Counted from the first letter of the stretch, positions 16,428-26,139 are shown. The stretch: DNA of 64,000 nt from an uncultured Myxococcales bacterium (GCA_937146725.1 CAKZRU010000098.1:1-64000), one strand, 5' to 3'. Numbers and translations are program-made. The notes: a model not told the origin generated them from the sequence alone.

Positions 16428-17812
16428 TTAAGCTTTGTCCTCGTTTTTCTATGGACTCATCGTCTTTTCGTCATAAGTCTCGCTTTAGCCGACGTAGTGC
16501 CTTACGCGGCATCTTGGGAGGCTCAGCGATTACAGTAGGTTTACCTTGGTTAGAGTCAATCGCCCCTCGTGGTCTTAAAGGACAGGCTCTGTCTGAAGCT
16601 CGTGCTCAACTGAGCAATTCGCCTAAACGCTTTGCGATGTTTTTTTGGGGCAATGGCTGTCAACCAGACCGATGGCTACCCAATGGCGACGGCGAGGCAT
16701 GGATGCCTTCCCCTTTATTAGAGCCCTTAGCCCATCTCCGTAATGAGATCGCTGTTATCAGTGGAATGGAGGTTAAGGTCGGTAATATTGAGGCACATAT
16801 ATCAGGTCCGGCTGGCTTTTTTACAGGCAAGCAAGCCATTGTTAAAGGAGGGGGAGGCTGGACCTTTCAAGGGCCCACAATTGATCAGCAAATCGCTGCA
16901 CTTATTGGCGGAGAAACTTTATATCGCTCGCTTGAGGTAGGCGCTGAGCCTAATATGCGTGGCATGTCTATGAATGGTCCGGATAGTCATAATACACCCG
17001 AAAGTGATCCAATCGCTTTATATGAGCGTCTTTTTGGAGCGACTTTTCGTGAACCGGGCGAGGGCATGGTCGATCCCAAACTTGCCCTTCGTCAAAGCGC
17101 ATTAGATGCGGTCATGGAAGATATGCATTCGCTTAAGTCTCGACTTGGCAATCATGACAAGGCTCGTTTGGACCAACATCTCACCGCAGTACGAGACCTT
17201 GAATTACGCCTTGCTAGACTTCAAGAAACCCCAATCCTAAGAGAGGCATGTATTAAACCAGAGCGACCCAGTGAAGTTTCTCTTGTAGAGGGTAGAGTTC
17301 AATTAGAAGCAAGAGCACAAGTGATGGCAGATTTATCAGCGATTGCCTTGGCCTGTGATTTAACTCGAGTGCTCAGCTTTTGGTATTGTGATCCTCTTAG
17401 TAATCTACTTCATCCAAATACAAACTCAGGACATCACCAGCTCACTCATGATGAACCCGGTGATCAACCTCAAGTCACAGAAATCATTATGAGTGCGCAA
17501 CGCAGTCTGGCCTATTTCATTGAGCGCTTGCGTAGTATTCCCGAAGGAGAAGGAACCTTGCTTGACCAATGTGCCTTGTTAGCAACCACTGATGTCAGCG
17601 AGGGAAAAACGCATCAAATTGATGAATATCCCATACTTTTAGCCGGACAAGCAGGTGGTGCTTTAAAAATGGGGCATCACTATAGATCGACAACCAAAGA
17701 GAATACGTCACATCTTGCCCTGTCTGTTGTTCGAGCGCTGGGTATACCCGCCGCAAGTTATGGTGAGGATGAAGCTTTTGTGGAAAGCGGTTTATCCGCT
17801 GTGGAGGCCTAA
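16424..17812 (+). CDS. DUF1552 protein with Tat signal
   Basis: Overlaps the DUF1592 gene by 4 nt (ATGA), so translation is probably coupled. A twin-arginine signal SRFSRRSALRG (19-29) precedes a hydrophobic stretch (GILGGSAITVGLPWLE), so the protein is exported folded. The DUF1552 motifs are present: FAMFFWGNGCQPDRWLP, ISGMEVKV, GFFTGKQ, a central helix with RLDQHLTAVRDLE, and a later DPLSNLLHP...GHHQLTHD with several His residues. DUF1552 proteins are related to the sulfatase/alkaline phosphatase-like DUF1501 group, but no activity is established. Length is normal at 462 residues. Confidence 0.9.
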   Translation: MIKLCPRFSMDSSSFRHKSRFSRRSALRGILGGSAITVGLPWLESIAPRGLKGQALSEARAQLSNSPKRFAMFFWGNGCQPDRWLPNGDGEAWMPSPLLEPLAHLRNEIAVISGMEVKVGNIEAHISGPAGFFTGKQAIVKGGGGWTFQGPTIDQQIAALIGGETLYRSLEVGAEPNMRGMSMNGPDSHNTPESDPIALYERLFGATFREPGEGMVDPKLALRQSALDAVMEDMHSLKSRLGNHDKARLDQHLTAVRDLELRLARLQETPILREACIKPERPSEVSLVEGRVQLEARAQVMADLSAIALACDLTRVLSFWYCDPLSNLLHPNTNSGHHQLTHDEPGDQPQVTEIIMSAQRSLAYFIERLRSIPEGEGTLLDQCALLATTDVSEGKTHQIDEYPILLAGQAGGALKMGHHYRSTTKENTSHLALSVVRALGIPAASYGEDEAFVESGLSAVEA

Positions 17813-18838
17813 ATGAGATCTCAAACGAACTCACTCGCTCTTAAATATGTAGCATTGCTTATCAGTTTTATGATGAGTTTTGGGATGATCGCCTGCACCT
17901 CCAATGAATCAAGTTCAACAAACGATTCAAATATAGCGAGTTCAGCCGGAAGTACGGGGGCAGACGGAAACATGGGTTCGGCCGGAAGCGATATGATCGA
18001 AGAGATGGAAGGCGCAAGTGAGCAAGCAAATGAAATGCTGTACTTTGAGGGTGAACGCTATGTACGTTCTCAAACACATGCCAATATTGTACAAAGCTTT
18101 CAATTTTTAGAGCTTGAAGATGATGGCATTGCTCGTGGCTTTGATTTGGATGGTATTCTGAGTGAAGATGGTGATGAAGAAGGCTGTGGTCATGGGGATT
18201 TTGTTTCTCCTGAGGGTAGAGAGGGCGTAGATAATCAACTTGCAGAGTTATGGGCAACCTTGGCTCCTTTGGTGGGAGAGCAGGTTCACGCACTCTTACA
18301 AAATGCGATTAATGAGGGGCGAGTACTTGTCGTTTTGGAACTCGAAGGTGTAGATGATTTACAAAATGATGATGAGGTCACTCTGAATGTCTTTAGAGGT
18401 GTTGCTCGTCCATTGATTGGAACGCAAGGTCTGATTTCCTCTGATCAAACCTTTGACTATGACTATGACAGTCCTTTATCGACGGTGAGTGGCTTGCAAC
18501 TCAAAGATGGAACATTGATTGCCGGACCTCTTGAATTAAATATACCAATCACCATTTTATCGCTCGATATAATCGCCAAAGTAGAGTTTGCTCGAGTTCA
18601 GCTCACCCTCAATGATGAGGGCGAAATGAGTGGTTATCTTTCGGGCGCGATGAATGTCCCAGAACTCAGTGAGGCTCTGCTTAATACCGATGCTCAAAAT
18701 GAGGCACGCATTGTTGTGCCCTTTTTTGAGCGTAATGCTGACATGGTTCCGGTGGATGATACATGCACCTATATTTCAATGGGAATGGCTTTTGAGGGCA
18801 CCCGCGCCTATATTGTTCGGGATCATAGCCAAGAATAA
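17813..18838 (+). CDS. Lipoprotein of unknown function, third gene of DUF1592 operon
   Basis: The start codon immediately follows the stop of the DUF1552 gene, with GGAGG 8 nt upstream inside that gene. Residues about 15-29 form a lipoprotein signal with lipobox MIAC. A Ser/Asn/Gly-rich linker follows to about residue 70. The remaining 270 residues are acidic and beta-rich, with alternating hydrophobic strands and three or four Cys. No family is recognised. Its placement suggests it works with the DUF1592/DUF1552 pair at the outer membrane. Confidence 0.85.
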   Translation: MRSQTNSLALKYVALLISFMMSFGMIACTSNESSSTNDSNIASSAGSTGADGNMGSAGSDMIEEMEGASEQANEMLYFEGERYVRSQTHANIVQSFQFLELEDDGIARGFDLDGILSEDGDEEGCGHGDFVSPEGREGVDNQLAELWATLAPLVGEQVHALLQNAINEGRVLVVLELEGVDDLQNDDEVTLNVFRGVARPLIGTQGLISSDQTFDYDYDSPLSTVSGLQLKDGTLIAGPLELNIPITILSLDIIAKVEFARVQLTLNDEGEMSGYLSGAMNVPELSEALLNTDAQNEARIVVPFFERNADMVPVDDTCTYISMGMAFEGTRAYIVRDHSQE

Positions 18839-18986
18839 TATAGTGATCTTTATTCAACTCACCAAGAGCAATATTTTGCTAGTTTGGCCTGAATTAATTC
18901 GGGCTAAATGATCCAAAATTGTCCTAAATAGAGAAAAATATTTGTTGTTTATAAGGAGAGAAACTAGATCACAAAAGGAGCTCATT

Positions 18987-19373
18987 ATGTCACGCCGATC
19001 AAATAAGCAACGTCGCAAGAAACGCCGAGAACGTAAAGATGCCTTACAAGAAGCCAAGATCGAGTTCCATAAAAAGTATCCCGAGCGAGGGCGTTACTTA
19101 CCCATGTTCATGATCAATCTCTATGCTCAAATGTATGGCTACGAATATGCAAATGAGCGTTATAAAGAGAACCGAGACCCACTCAATTTCGATCATATAT
19201 TAATGAAGAAAAAGCGTAAGTTATATGATTATTACTTTAGCCATAATCGGTGGAAGCAAGGCTTAGAATCCTTGAATAAACCTGGATGGGCACCTAACCC
19301 ACGACTTGAATATGAGCCTGTTCAAATCCCATCAGCGCAAATACTTGTGGATACTTTATCTACAGACTCATAG
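18987..19373 (+). CDS. Small basic hypothetical protein
   Basis: ATG 18987 has AAAGGAG 7 nt upstream; the frame is open back to 18942 but that start has no ribosome site. The product has 128 residues. The N-terminus is strongly basic (RRSNKQRRKKRRERK), followed by aromatic-rich segments with many Tyr and Asn residues (YLPMFMINLYAQMYGYEYANERY). No family is recognised. Charge suggests nucleic-acid or ribosome contact, but this is inference. Confidence 0.65.
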   Translation: MSRRSNKQRRKKRRERKDALQEAKIEFHKKYPERGRYLPMFMINLYAQMYGYEYANERYKENRDPLNFDHILMKKKRKLYDYYFSHNRWKQGLESLNKPGWAPNPRLEYEPVQIPSAQILVDTLSTDS

Positions 19374-19486
19374 TCTACTGCCCCATACATAGTCTCTCCA
19401 TAGTCTTGACTTTGTGACCCTCTTGCTTTGAGCTTGATTTATTATATGTAATAAGGGTGTTGAAAAAAGCTTGATAAGGTATGAGC

Positions 19487-20476
19487 ATGACGGAAACGAA
19501 TCATAGTGGGATATGTACCCAAAGTTCAGCAAGTGGTTCTGGCAAATTAATTCTGCTGGGTGAGCATGCTGTTGTTTATGGGTATTCGGCTGTTGCACTT
19601 GCCTTACCCAAAGGGCTAAAGGTGTGCATAGAAGCTGATGAGCAACAAGCCTATGGCTTAAGTTTTGCTCAAGAAGGTCGCTTCGGCACTTTTAGTTCCC
19701 AAACTAGATCCCAAGATTCTTCGGAAGGAACCTTGTTGATGAAAGCCTTTCGGCAAGGCTTTGATTGGGCACAAGCTCAAGGTTTACACTTAAACGCTCA
19801 TTATAAGCTTAAAGTAGAAGGCGCTTTGCCCTTTAAAGTGGGTTTAGGCTCTAGTGCAGCCTTATCGGTGGCCACTTTAAAAGCACTTGCTCAAATCCAC
19901 CAACATGAATGGTCTAAGAACGAGCTTTTTGAAGGAGCGATGGTGATGGAAAGAGTTTTTCATCATCAGCCTTCTGGTTTGGATCATCGAGTGTCTATTG
20001 AAGGTGGTATTCAGGGATTTCAACGCAAGCAAGGAGAGATTAACTTACAAGCGCTTCATCATACTCAACCTTTGCATTTGGTACTCACTTGGGGGCCACG
20101 ACAAGGAACAACTGCAGATGCGGTAAGTCGGGTAGCGATTAAGAAAGCTGAGTATCCTATATATTACCAAGAGTTATTTAAGCAAATAGAGTCTAATACC
20201 CAAGTAGGGCAACAAGCTTTACAAGACGGAGATCTAAATAAACTAGGTCTTTGCTTTGACTTAAATCACAAGTTTTTAAGAGATCTTGGTGTGGTTACAC
20301 CTGCGCTTGATCAAGCCTGTATACAGCTTAGAAAATTAGGTGCTTTAGGAGCCAAAATGAGTGGAGCGGGTATGGGAGGCACTAGTTTTGGACTTTTTCA
20401 AACTCAAGAGCAGGCTTTGTCGGCTTCCTTGAGCTTACAAGAACAAAATCAGCCAACATGGCAAGTTAGTATTTAA
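19487..20476 (+). CDS. Mevalonate kinase (GHMP kinase)
   Basis: Predicted to phosphorylate mevalonate in the mevalonate route to isoprenoids. The GHMP motifs are in order: KLILLGEHAVVYG near the N-terminus, PFKVGLGSSAAL in the ATP loop at about 117-128, and GAKMSGAGMGGTSFG near the C-terminus. The N-terminal GEHAVVYG form is characteristic of mevalonate kinases rather than galactokinases or homoserine kinases. I prefer ATG 19487 because AAGG lies 7 nt upstream; ATG 19481 is only 1 nt from it. No other mevalonate-pathway gene is in the window. Myxobacteria are known to use this pathway. Confidence 0.85.
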   Translation: MTETNHSGICTQSSASGSGKLILLGEHAVVYGYSAVALALPKGLKVCIEADEQQAYGLSFAQEGRFGTFSSQTRSQDSSEGTLLMKAFRQGFDWAQAQGLHLNAHYKLKVEGALPFKVGLGSSAALSVATLKALAQIHQHEWSKNELFEGAMVMERVFHHQPSGLDHRVSIEGGIQGFQRKQGEINLQALHHTQPLHLVLTWGPRQGTTADAVSRVAIKKAEYPIYYQELFKQIESNTQVGQQALQDGDLNKLGLCFDLNHKFLRDLGVVTPALDQACIQLRKLGALGAKMSGAGMGGTSFGLFQTQEQALSASLSLQEQNQPTWQVSI

Positions 20477-20529
20477 ATGGATCTTTTAGAGATTTTTTAG
20501 AGTAAATTGGCTTCGGCTTATGAGCTTTT

Positions 20530-23500
20530 TTACTCGCCTACTTGAGTTTCTAATAAGTACCAATTTCCGTTAGAAGAAGGACCGATCACAATATCGTCGG
20601 CACCATCACCATTAAGATCCATAACATGAATACGTTCGGGCTTATTGGTAGAATCTTCTACGCTCCAGTCTTCACGCCAATCCACCGCCCATTGCTTGTC
20701 ATAAAAGCCTGAGCCACTATGTCCTTGTAAGAGTTGCCATTCTCCTAAGTCACCCTTTGGCCCAACGAGTATAGCTGCCGGTGCGTTTGCTTTGGGATGC
20801 ATGACTCGTATACGACGGGCATTGTCAGACCAGTTTTCATAGTTATTATGAATTGTTCCTTCATAGCGTAAACTGGCGGAGGTAACACCAGAACCTGCGA
20901 GCATATACCAATTTCCATTAGCGCCACTTGGTCCTAAAACAATATCATCTCGGCCATCTCCATTAAAGTCAGCAATCCAAAAACGCTCACTATTCTCATG
21001 CCAATTTTCATAAGCTTGGCGTACACAACCGCGATCAATAAAGTCACTAGGGGCAGCGCTACCTTGTAGTAAGTACCAACAGCCATTTACACTATATGGA
21101 CCGATCACAATATCATCACGGCCATCCCCATTGGCATCTAAGACTTTTATGCGCTCGGCATTATCCCACCAACCCCCATAGCTTGTGCCCACTGTACTTA
21201 AAGCGCGTCCGGCATTAAAGTCAGCCACTGAAGCCACCCGGCCTTCCAGAATATACCAAGCACCAGCCGATGAAGGGCCAATCACAATATCATCAGCACC
21301 ATCACCATTGACATCAAGAGGGCGGATACGCTCGGCTTTACTTGACCAATTATCTTTGTATTCAACCACACAGCCTCGATCATTTAAATCGGCGCCTTGT
21401 GCAGTGCTTGTGCCCTGTAAAACATACCAGCAACCATCCACACTGTAAGGTCCAATCACAATATCATCACGCTGATCTCCGTTAACATCCATAACTCGGA
21501 TGCGATCGGTATTATCCCACCAACCAGCATAGGCTTGCACAACACAGCCACGATCAATAAACTCGCCGGATTGCTCACCTTGACTGCCTTCTAGTAAATA
21601 CCAACAGCCATCTCCTTGATTAGGGCCTAAAAGCATATCATCAGCGCCATCACCATTGACATCGAGTACCCATAACCGTTCGGTACGATCCCACCAACTT
21701 GCATAGTGATTTGAAAGCAGTCTGACTTCATCTCGACTATGTCTAGAGCGGATTGCTTGGTTTAGGCTGGTTGCATTGGAAGCAAAGGTATTGGAAATGG
21801 GTAGATCATAAATATAAGGAAAATAACTACTCCAAGGAAACTCCCAAAGCGGACGATTTTGAAAGTGACGGCTTCCGGATTCGGAAGCAGACCACAAATG
21901 CTTACCGACTCGAGCTAAATCTTCTCCACCGGCCACACCACCTTTAACTGTTACTCGACCTAAGCTTTGGACTTGAGCGCCCTCACAGTTAGTGTTGGCA
22001 CAGCGAGCAGCGCTTAGTGAGTCTTTATAAATGTAGCTATCATTATCACCGTAACTGACGCTGACATAAAGTAGGTCACCATCAACATCTATACCTTGAG
22101 CTTTTTGACGAATCTTAAAGGTCTGGTCGGCTTGTCCGCCTTGGATGGTGCCATCATTTAGGTTGAGCTGGTAGGCATAGGCTTGTGCTATACATGAACC
22201 ACCATTACAAAATTGTCCTACCATCAGATAATCGCTTTGATCGATCATCACGTGGGAAACAAAGGATGAGGCAGAAACAACCCAACTCAAGTTATTTGCT
22301 CCACCCAAGAGCCCACAGGCATCTAAGCTTCCATAATTGAGTTGATTTGGGGCTAACGCAGGCTCTTGTAGCAAGGTGGGTACGGTGTAGCGTTCAACGC
22401 GACTTCCACCACTTGCATACAAGTAAGCAGAACCACTGTGACTACGAGCAAATGCTAAGCCACCTACATGAGAGTCTTCGATCTCGCCGGAAAGTAACCA
22501 ACACCGAGTCATTTCAAAGTTTGCTGTGGCGGGATTGAGTTCAACAATCATTGAGTTTTTATCACCAAAACCACTGTCGCTTGCATCATTGCCATCCGCA
22601 TCTTTGTAATAAAGACTTAAATATAGACGCTCATCAGTACATTCGTGAGCTGGACGCGCTTCGCAGCTAGAAGCAACCCCTTGTACAATATAGCTCTCTT
22701 GTAAAAAGGGAACGAGCGCATCTCGATGATCAAAATGACAGTCGGTTCGACAGCCATGATCAACTAAATCAGAGTTAGCTGCACCTTGATCACAGCGCTC
22801 ACCATGGCTGACTTCGCCATCGCCACAATATGCAGTTTGGCCATCCACTAGCTCACAGTTCGCGTTACAGACTTGGCAACTTTGCTGTCCATATTCGCAA
22901 TTGAGCTCAATCAGACCAGCGGTATCGCAAGCTTCATTGGCTTGCAGTTCTCCATCACCGCAATATGATGTTTGTCCAGTAACTAGTTCACAGTTAGCAT
23001 TACAAACTTGGCAATTTTCCTGTCCATATTCACAATTAAGATCGACAAGACCCGCAGTATCACAGGCTTCATTGACATGGAGTTCTCCATCACCACAATA
23101 AGATGTTTGTCCAGCAACCAATTCACAGTTGGCATTACAGACTTGGCAACTTTCCTGTCCATATTCACAGTTTAGGTTAATCATACCCGCTGTATCACAA
23201 TCTTCAGGTGCTTGGACTTGGCCATCACCACATTGATCCACAGGGATTTCCATATCGACGGGCAAGACTTCCATATCAACAGGCAAGACTTCCATATCGA
23301 CAGGCAAGACTTCCATATCAACAGGCAAGACTTCCATGTCGACAGGAATAACATCCATGTCGACAGGAATAACATCCATGTCGACAGGAATAACATCCAT
23401 ATCAGTGCTTGGGCTTTCCATGTCTTCTTGTGGAGGCCTGGTATCAGCAAAAGAAAATTGCATATCACTATAAATCTCATCATCTGACGCCTGTGAGCCT

Positions 23501-23613
23501 TGAGCACAGCCAGTAAGACAGATCAGAATAAAGATTAAACTCCCAAACCAAAGTCGAGAGTTTACTGTGAATTGATATCTGAATTGATATCTGAATTGAG
23601 ATTGAAAGGGCAT
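20530..23613 (-). CDS. Large lipoprotein with Asp-rich stalk, Cys repeats and FG-GAP repeats
   Basis: A lipoprotein signal ends at lipobox CLTG-C (about residue 35). Next comes a stalk of 7-residue repeats such as PVDMDVI and PVDMEVL (about 70-122). Three near-identical 45-residue Cys repeats follow (about 128-262), each CGDGE..., CDTAGL, NCEYGQ, CQVCNANCELV, plus a fourth degenerate one. A beta-rich region covers about 280-620. Residues about 640-1027 hold seven FG-GAP/VCBS-like repeats of about 55 residues, each with DVNGDGADDIVIGP and a WYLLEG strand. FG-GAP repeats form beta-propeller blades and bind Ca2+. It is probably a surface adhesin or binding protein. It is encoded convergently with the mevalonate kinase gene. 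Confidence 0.88.
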   Translation of the reverse strand: MPFQSQFRYQFRYQFTVNSRLWFGSLIFILICLTGCAQGSQASDDEIYSDMQFSFADTRPPQEDMESPSTDMDVIPVDMDVIPVDMDVIPVDMEVLPVDMEVLPVDMEVLPVDMEVLPVDMEIPVDQCGDGQVQAPEDCDTAGMINLNCEYGQESCQVCNANCELVAGQTSYCGDGELHVNEACDTAGLVDLNCEYGQENCQVCNANCELVTGQTSYCGDGELQANEACDTAGLIELNCEYGQQSCQVCNANCELVDGQTAYCGDGEVSHGERCDQGAANSDLVDHGCRTDCHFDHRDALVPFLQESYIVQGVASSCEARPAHECTDERLYLSLYYKDADGNDASDSGFGDKNSMIVELNPATANFEMTRCWLLSGEIEDSHVGGLAFARSHSGSAYLYASGGSRVERYTVPTLLQEPALAPNQLNYGSLDACGLLGGANNLSWVVSASSFVSHVMIDQSDYLMVGQFCNGGSCIAQAYAYQLNLNDGTIQGGQADQTFKIRQKAQGIDVDGDLLYVSVSYGDNDSYIYKDSLSAARCANTNCEGAQVQSLGRVTVKGGVAGGEDLARVGKHLWSASESGSRHFQNRPLWEFPWSSYFPYIYDLPISNTFASNATSLNQAIRSRHSRDEVRLLSNHYASWWDRTERLWVLDVNGDGADDMLLGPNQGDGCWYLLEGSQGEQSGEFIDRGCVVQAYAGWWDNTDRIRVMDVNGDQRDDIVIGPYSVDGCWYVLQGTSTAQGADLNDRGCVVEYKDNWSSKAERIRPLDVNGDGADDIVIGPSSAGAWYILEGRVASVADFNAGRALSTVGTSYGGWWDNAERIKVLDANGDGRDDIVIGPYSVNGCWYLLQGSAAPSDFIDRGCVRQAYENWHENSERFWIADFNGDGRDDIVLGPSGANGNWYMLAGSGVTSASLRYEGTIHNNYENWSDNARRIRVMHPKANAPAAILVGPKGDLGEWQLLQGHSGSGFYDKQWAVDWREDWSVEDSTNKPERIHVMDLNGDGADDIVIGPSSNGNWYLLETQVGE
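22828..23232 (-). repeat. Three tandem 135-nt Cys-rich coding repeats
   Basis: The units at 23232-23098, 23097-22963 and 22962-22828 each encode 45 residues with eight Cys. Cys spacing and most residues are conserved between units, so they arose by duplication within the gene. Confidence 0.85.
23248..23401 (-). repeat. 21-nt tandem coding repeats (lipoprotein stalk)
   Basis: Seven full units plus a partial unit of 21 nt encode the heptads PVDMEVL/PVDMDVI. Two subtypes form blocks: an L block (23248-23352) and an I block (23353-23401). The near-identical DNA suggests expansion by replication slippage. Confidence 0.85.
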
Positions 23614-23683
23614 AATACTGATCCTATGATTAACAGTTTTTTACCCCTTAAGCCTATCAGCTTAACTATTGATTCTCCATAGC

Positions 23684-24043
23684 TTATTCGCCACGATATA
23701 CACAGCCACTTGTACAGGTTTCAAAGGTTTCTACCTTACTAAGTTCGGGAAGTAAGGGCTTCATTTTATTCCAAATCCATACCGCCAAAACTTCACTGGT
23801 TGGATTTTCTAGCCCCTCAATCTCATTTAGATAATGATGATCAAGTTGGTCATAATAAGGCTTAAAAGCAGCTTTGATATCAGCAAAATCACGTACCCAG
23901 CCGGTTTGAAGCCCTAAAGGGCCTTCTAGATATAGCCTTACTTTGAAGGAATGGCCATGTAAGCGACCACACTTATGTCCTTCGGGTACATTTGGCAGGT
24001 GATGTGCAGATTCAAATATAAACTCTTTATAGATCTCTACCAT
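23684..24043 (-). CDS. queD: 6-carboxy-5,6,7,8-tetrahydropterin synthase
   Basis: Second step of queuosine (7-deazaguanine) synthesis: converts dihydroneopterin triphosphate to 6-carboxytetrahydropterin. The N-terminal [10 protein letters not shown] holds the first zinc-binding His, and [14 protein letters not shown] holds the catalytic Cys and the HGH zinc ligands. FADIKAAF and DHHYLNEI follow. The length, 119 residues, is normal. It lies 24 nt downstream of queE in a queC-queE-queD operon. Confidence 0.94.
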   Translation of the reverse strand: MVEIYKEFIFESAHHLPNVPEGHKCGRLHGHSFKVRLYLEGPLGLQTGWVRDFADIKAAFKPYYDQLDHHYLNEIEGLENPTSEVLAVWIWNKMKPLLPELSKVETFETCTSGCVYRGE

Positions 24044-24067
24044 ATCTCATTCCTTTTATTTTTTCTC

Positions 24068-24733
24068 TTAAGGGATACCGATATACTTATGAGTTTGAAG
24101 ACTCAAGCGCCACTGAGGATTCATCAGACAGTATTTAATTGCGGCTTGTGTGTTTTCAGCCTGCTTTGGGCCATCCATAGGCTGTAGGTAAAAACGTTTA
24201 AAATTAAGCTTGGTAAAAAGCTCAGGTTGCGCTTGAAGTTCGACTTGGGGATAAACGAGTTTAAGCTCATGTCCCTCGGTTAAAACCAAGGGCGCATTCG
24301 CTTTGGGGCTAACACAGATATGATCAATCCCTTGCGGGGCTTTTTGAGTGCCATTGGTTTCAACAGCAATTTCAAAACCAAGGCTATGTAAGTGGTCCAC
24401 TAAGGCTTGATCTAGCTGTAATAAAGGCTCACCACCTGTAAAAACAACTAAAGCATGCTCGTTTTCTTGTGATTGATCTTGAGCTTTAGTTGATCCATCC
24501 CAGGTTTCTTGAATGGCTTTTCCAAGACTTTCAGGATCAGCAAAGCGACCTCCTCCCTCACCATCAGTGCCGACAAAGTCTGTGTCACAAAAGCGGCACT
24601 GAGCTTTGGCTCGGTCTTGTTCTCTGCCGCTCCATAAATTGCAGCCTGTAAACCGACAAAATACCGCGCTACGTCCGGCTTGCATCCCCTCACCTTGAAG
24701 GGTGTAATACATTTCTTTAACTTTATAACTCAT
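24068..24733 (-). CDS. queE: 7-carboxy-7-deazaguanine synthase (radical SAM)
   Basis: A radical-SAM enzyme that contracts the ring of 6-carboxytetrahydropterin to 7-carboxy-7-deazaguanine. The cluster-binding Cys follow the QueE pattern C-x14-C-x2-C, starting at GCNLWSGR and ending CRFCDTDF, instead of the common CxxxCxxC. YYTLQGEGMQAGR and VFTGGEPLLQ, ETNGTQ and CVSPKA are all family signatures. The length, 221 residues, is normal. It begins 5 nt after queC. Confidence 0.95.
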   Translation of the reverse strand: MSYKVKEMYYTLQGEGMQAGRSAVFCRFTGCNLWSGREQDRAKAQCRFCDTDFVGTDGEGGGRFADPESLGKAIQETWDGSTKAQDQSQENEHALVVFTGGEPLLQLDQALVDHLHSLGFEIAVETNGTQKAPQGIDHICVSPKANAPLVLTEGHELKLVYPQVELQAQPELFTKLNFKRFYLQPMDGPKQAENTQAAIKYCLMNPQWRLSLQTHKYIGIP

Positions 24734-24738
24734 TATAT

Positions 24739-25443
24739 TTACACATAGGGGGCCGGGTCTGAGATTCCATTTTCCATAAAGCCCTTAAGCCGTAAAGCGC
24801 AGGCATCACATTCACCACAAGCTTCACCTTGCTCACTTGGTGCATAGCAGGTTACTGTTTTGCTGTAGTCTACGCCCAAGGCCAAACCCTGCTCTATAAT
24901 TTGAGCCTTACTCAGGTCGATAAGAGGCGTATGAATGGTAAGTTTTTGGCTACCTTCAACACCAGACTTAGTCGCCAAATTCGCCATTTTACTGTAAGCT
25001 TCGATATATTCGGGCCGGCAATCCGGATACCCACTATAGTCTACAGCATTGACTCCAATAAAGATGTCATGTGCTTCTAAAACCTCTGCCCAAGCAAGGG
25101 CAAAAGATAAGAAAATGGTGTTTCTTGCAGGTACGTAGGTGATGGGAATCCCCTCGGACATATCATCAATTTCTCGTCCTTTGGGAACTTCAAACTGATC
25201 GCTAGTAAGTGCTGAACCACCAAATATTCTCAAATCAATTTCAGCAATCACATGTTCAGCAACATTAAACTGCTTGGCAACACGCCGAGCGGCTTCTAAT
25301 TCTATCTCATGCTTTTGCCCATACCGAAAAGTGATTGCATAGGTGTCAAAGCCCTGTGCTTGAGCAATGGCCAAAATGGTTGATGAGTCAAGACCACCAC
25401 TTAACAGCACAACCGCTTTTTTCTTGTGATCATTATTGTTCAT
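24739..25443 (-). CDS. queC: 7-cyano-7-deazaguanine synthase
   Basis: ATP-dependent conversion of 7-carboxy-7-deazaguanine to preQ0. The PP-loop motif [10 protein letters not shown] is at the N-terminus, [10 protein letters not shown] follows, and the C-terminal zinc site is CYAPS...[10 protein letters not shown] with four Cys. It leads the queCED operon and has AGAGGA 7 nt before its ATG. queF and tgt, needed to finish the pathway, are not in the window. Upstream by 66 nt is a lipoprotein gene in the same direction, so read-through from the Mla-like operon is possible. Confidence 0.95.
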   Translation of the reverse strand: MNNNDHKKKAVVLLSGGLDSSTILAIAQAQGFDTYAITFRYGQKHEIELEAARRVAKQFNVAEHVIAEIDLRIFGGSALTSDQFEVPKGREIDDMSEGIPITYVPARNTIFLSFALAWAEVLEAHDIFIGVNAVDYSGYPDCRPEYIEAYSKMANLATKSGVEGSQKLTIHTPLIDLSKAQIIEQGLALGVDYSKTVTCYAPSEQGEACGECDACALRLKGFMENGISDPAPYV

Positions 25444-25509
25444 CTTACTGTCCTCTTAATCAAAGTTTAAGCCTTCGACATATCATAAGATAAGACTTTA
25501 GCCTATATA

Positions 25510-26109
25510 TTAAAGGACGTTAATATCGACATCAAAGATGACCTTGATTTCGATGGTTGTATCTACTTCGGGGCGACGTGAATCATCGATTTCAATCGTA
25601 ATTTCTCCCCCACCCTCAAGCAGATAGTTCTTTAGGTCATCATCTATGGTTTCAAAGCTGATCTCTCGATCTCCACTTTGAGGAGGCATAGCGGTGGCCA
25701 TTTCTAGTTTGGGTAAGTCATTGGCTTGAATATAAAAACGCATAGCGCCCAAAAAAGAAAGATCGGCATTTTCATTGTCCGGAGCCGTGATCTTCATGGT
25801 GAGTGCTTTTAAAGTAATCTTATCGACATCATCACTAGAATAACCAGTATCAGAAAAGGCTTGTTGCTGGCTTAAATCAACTCTTGTAAAGGCATCGAGC
25901 TGTGGAAAACCACCTAAAACACTTTCAAGCATACTGCCCTTTTGAATGGTGGTTGAGGTGGTAATCGGTACTTCGATGTTATCTAAGGATTCGAGATCCT
26001 TTAAAGTATCACCACAGGCAAAGCTGAAGAGGGAAATCAGAAAAACACTGATAGGTAATAGGAAGTTCCAAAGGTTTTTCGAAGTGTTCAAGTTTAATGT
26101 TGTATTCAT
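25510..26109 (-). CDS. Lipoprotein of unknown function at end of Mla-like operon
   Basis: A hydrophobic stretch FLLPISVFLISLFSFAC ends in a lipobox (FSFA-C, about residue 32). The remaining 168 residues are acidic and beta-rich, with regularly spaced hydrophobic strands and repeated DD/DN pairs; it ends in a strand-like IEIKVIFDVDINV. No family is recognised. It starts 30 nt after the GTPase gene with AAGGA as ribosome site, so it probably belongs to the 32230-25510 transcript. An outer-membrane component of that system is plausible but not shown. Confidence 0.8.
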   Translation of the reverse strand: MNTTLNLNTSKNLWNFLLPISVFLISLFSFACGDTLKDLESLDNIEVPITTSTTIQKGSMLESVLGGFPQLDAFTRVDLSQQQAFSDTGYSSDDVDKITLKALTMKITAPDNENADLSFLGAMRFYIQANDLPKLEMATAMPPQSGDREISFETIDDDLKNYLLEGGGEITIEIDDSRRPEVDTTIEIKVIFDVDINVL

Positions 26110-26139
26110 AAGTCCTTACTTTCTTTTTTTAGGATAGAT

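Noticed and set aside
18842-18900. Possible terminator GCCTGAATT/AATTCGGGC after the DUF1592 operon
   Set aside because: The stem has a wobble pair, no loop, and no T tract; too weak to list as a terminator.
23248-23401. Possible CRISPR-like array
   Set aside because: Units are contiguous without spacers and code for a peptide repeat; no cas genes in the window.
23212-23487. 91-residue antisense frame with HIDRQDF repeats
   Set aside because: It is the mirror of the 21-nt repeats in the sense lipoprotein gene; repeats of length divisible by three keep all frames open.
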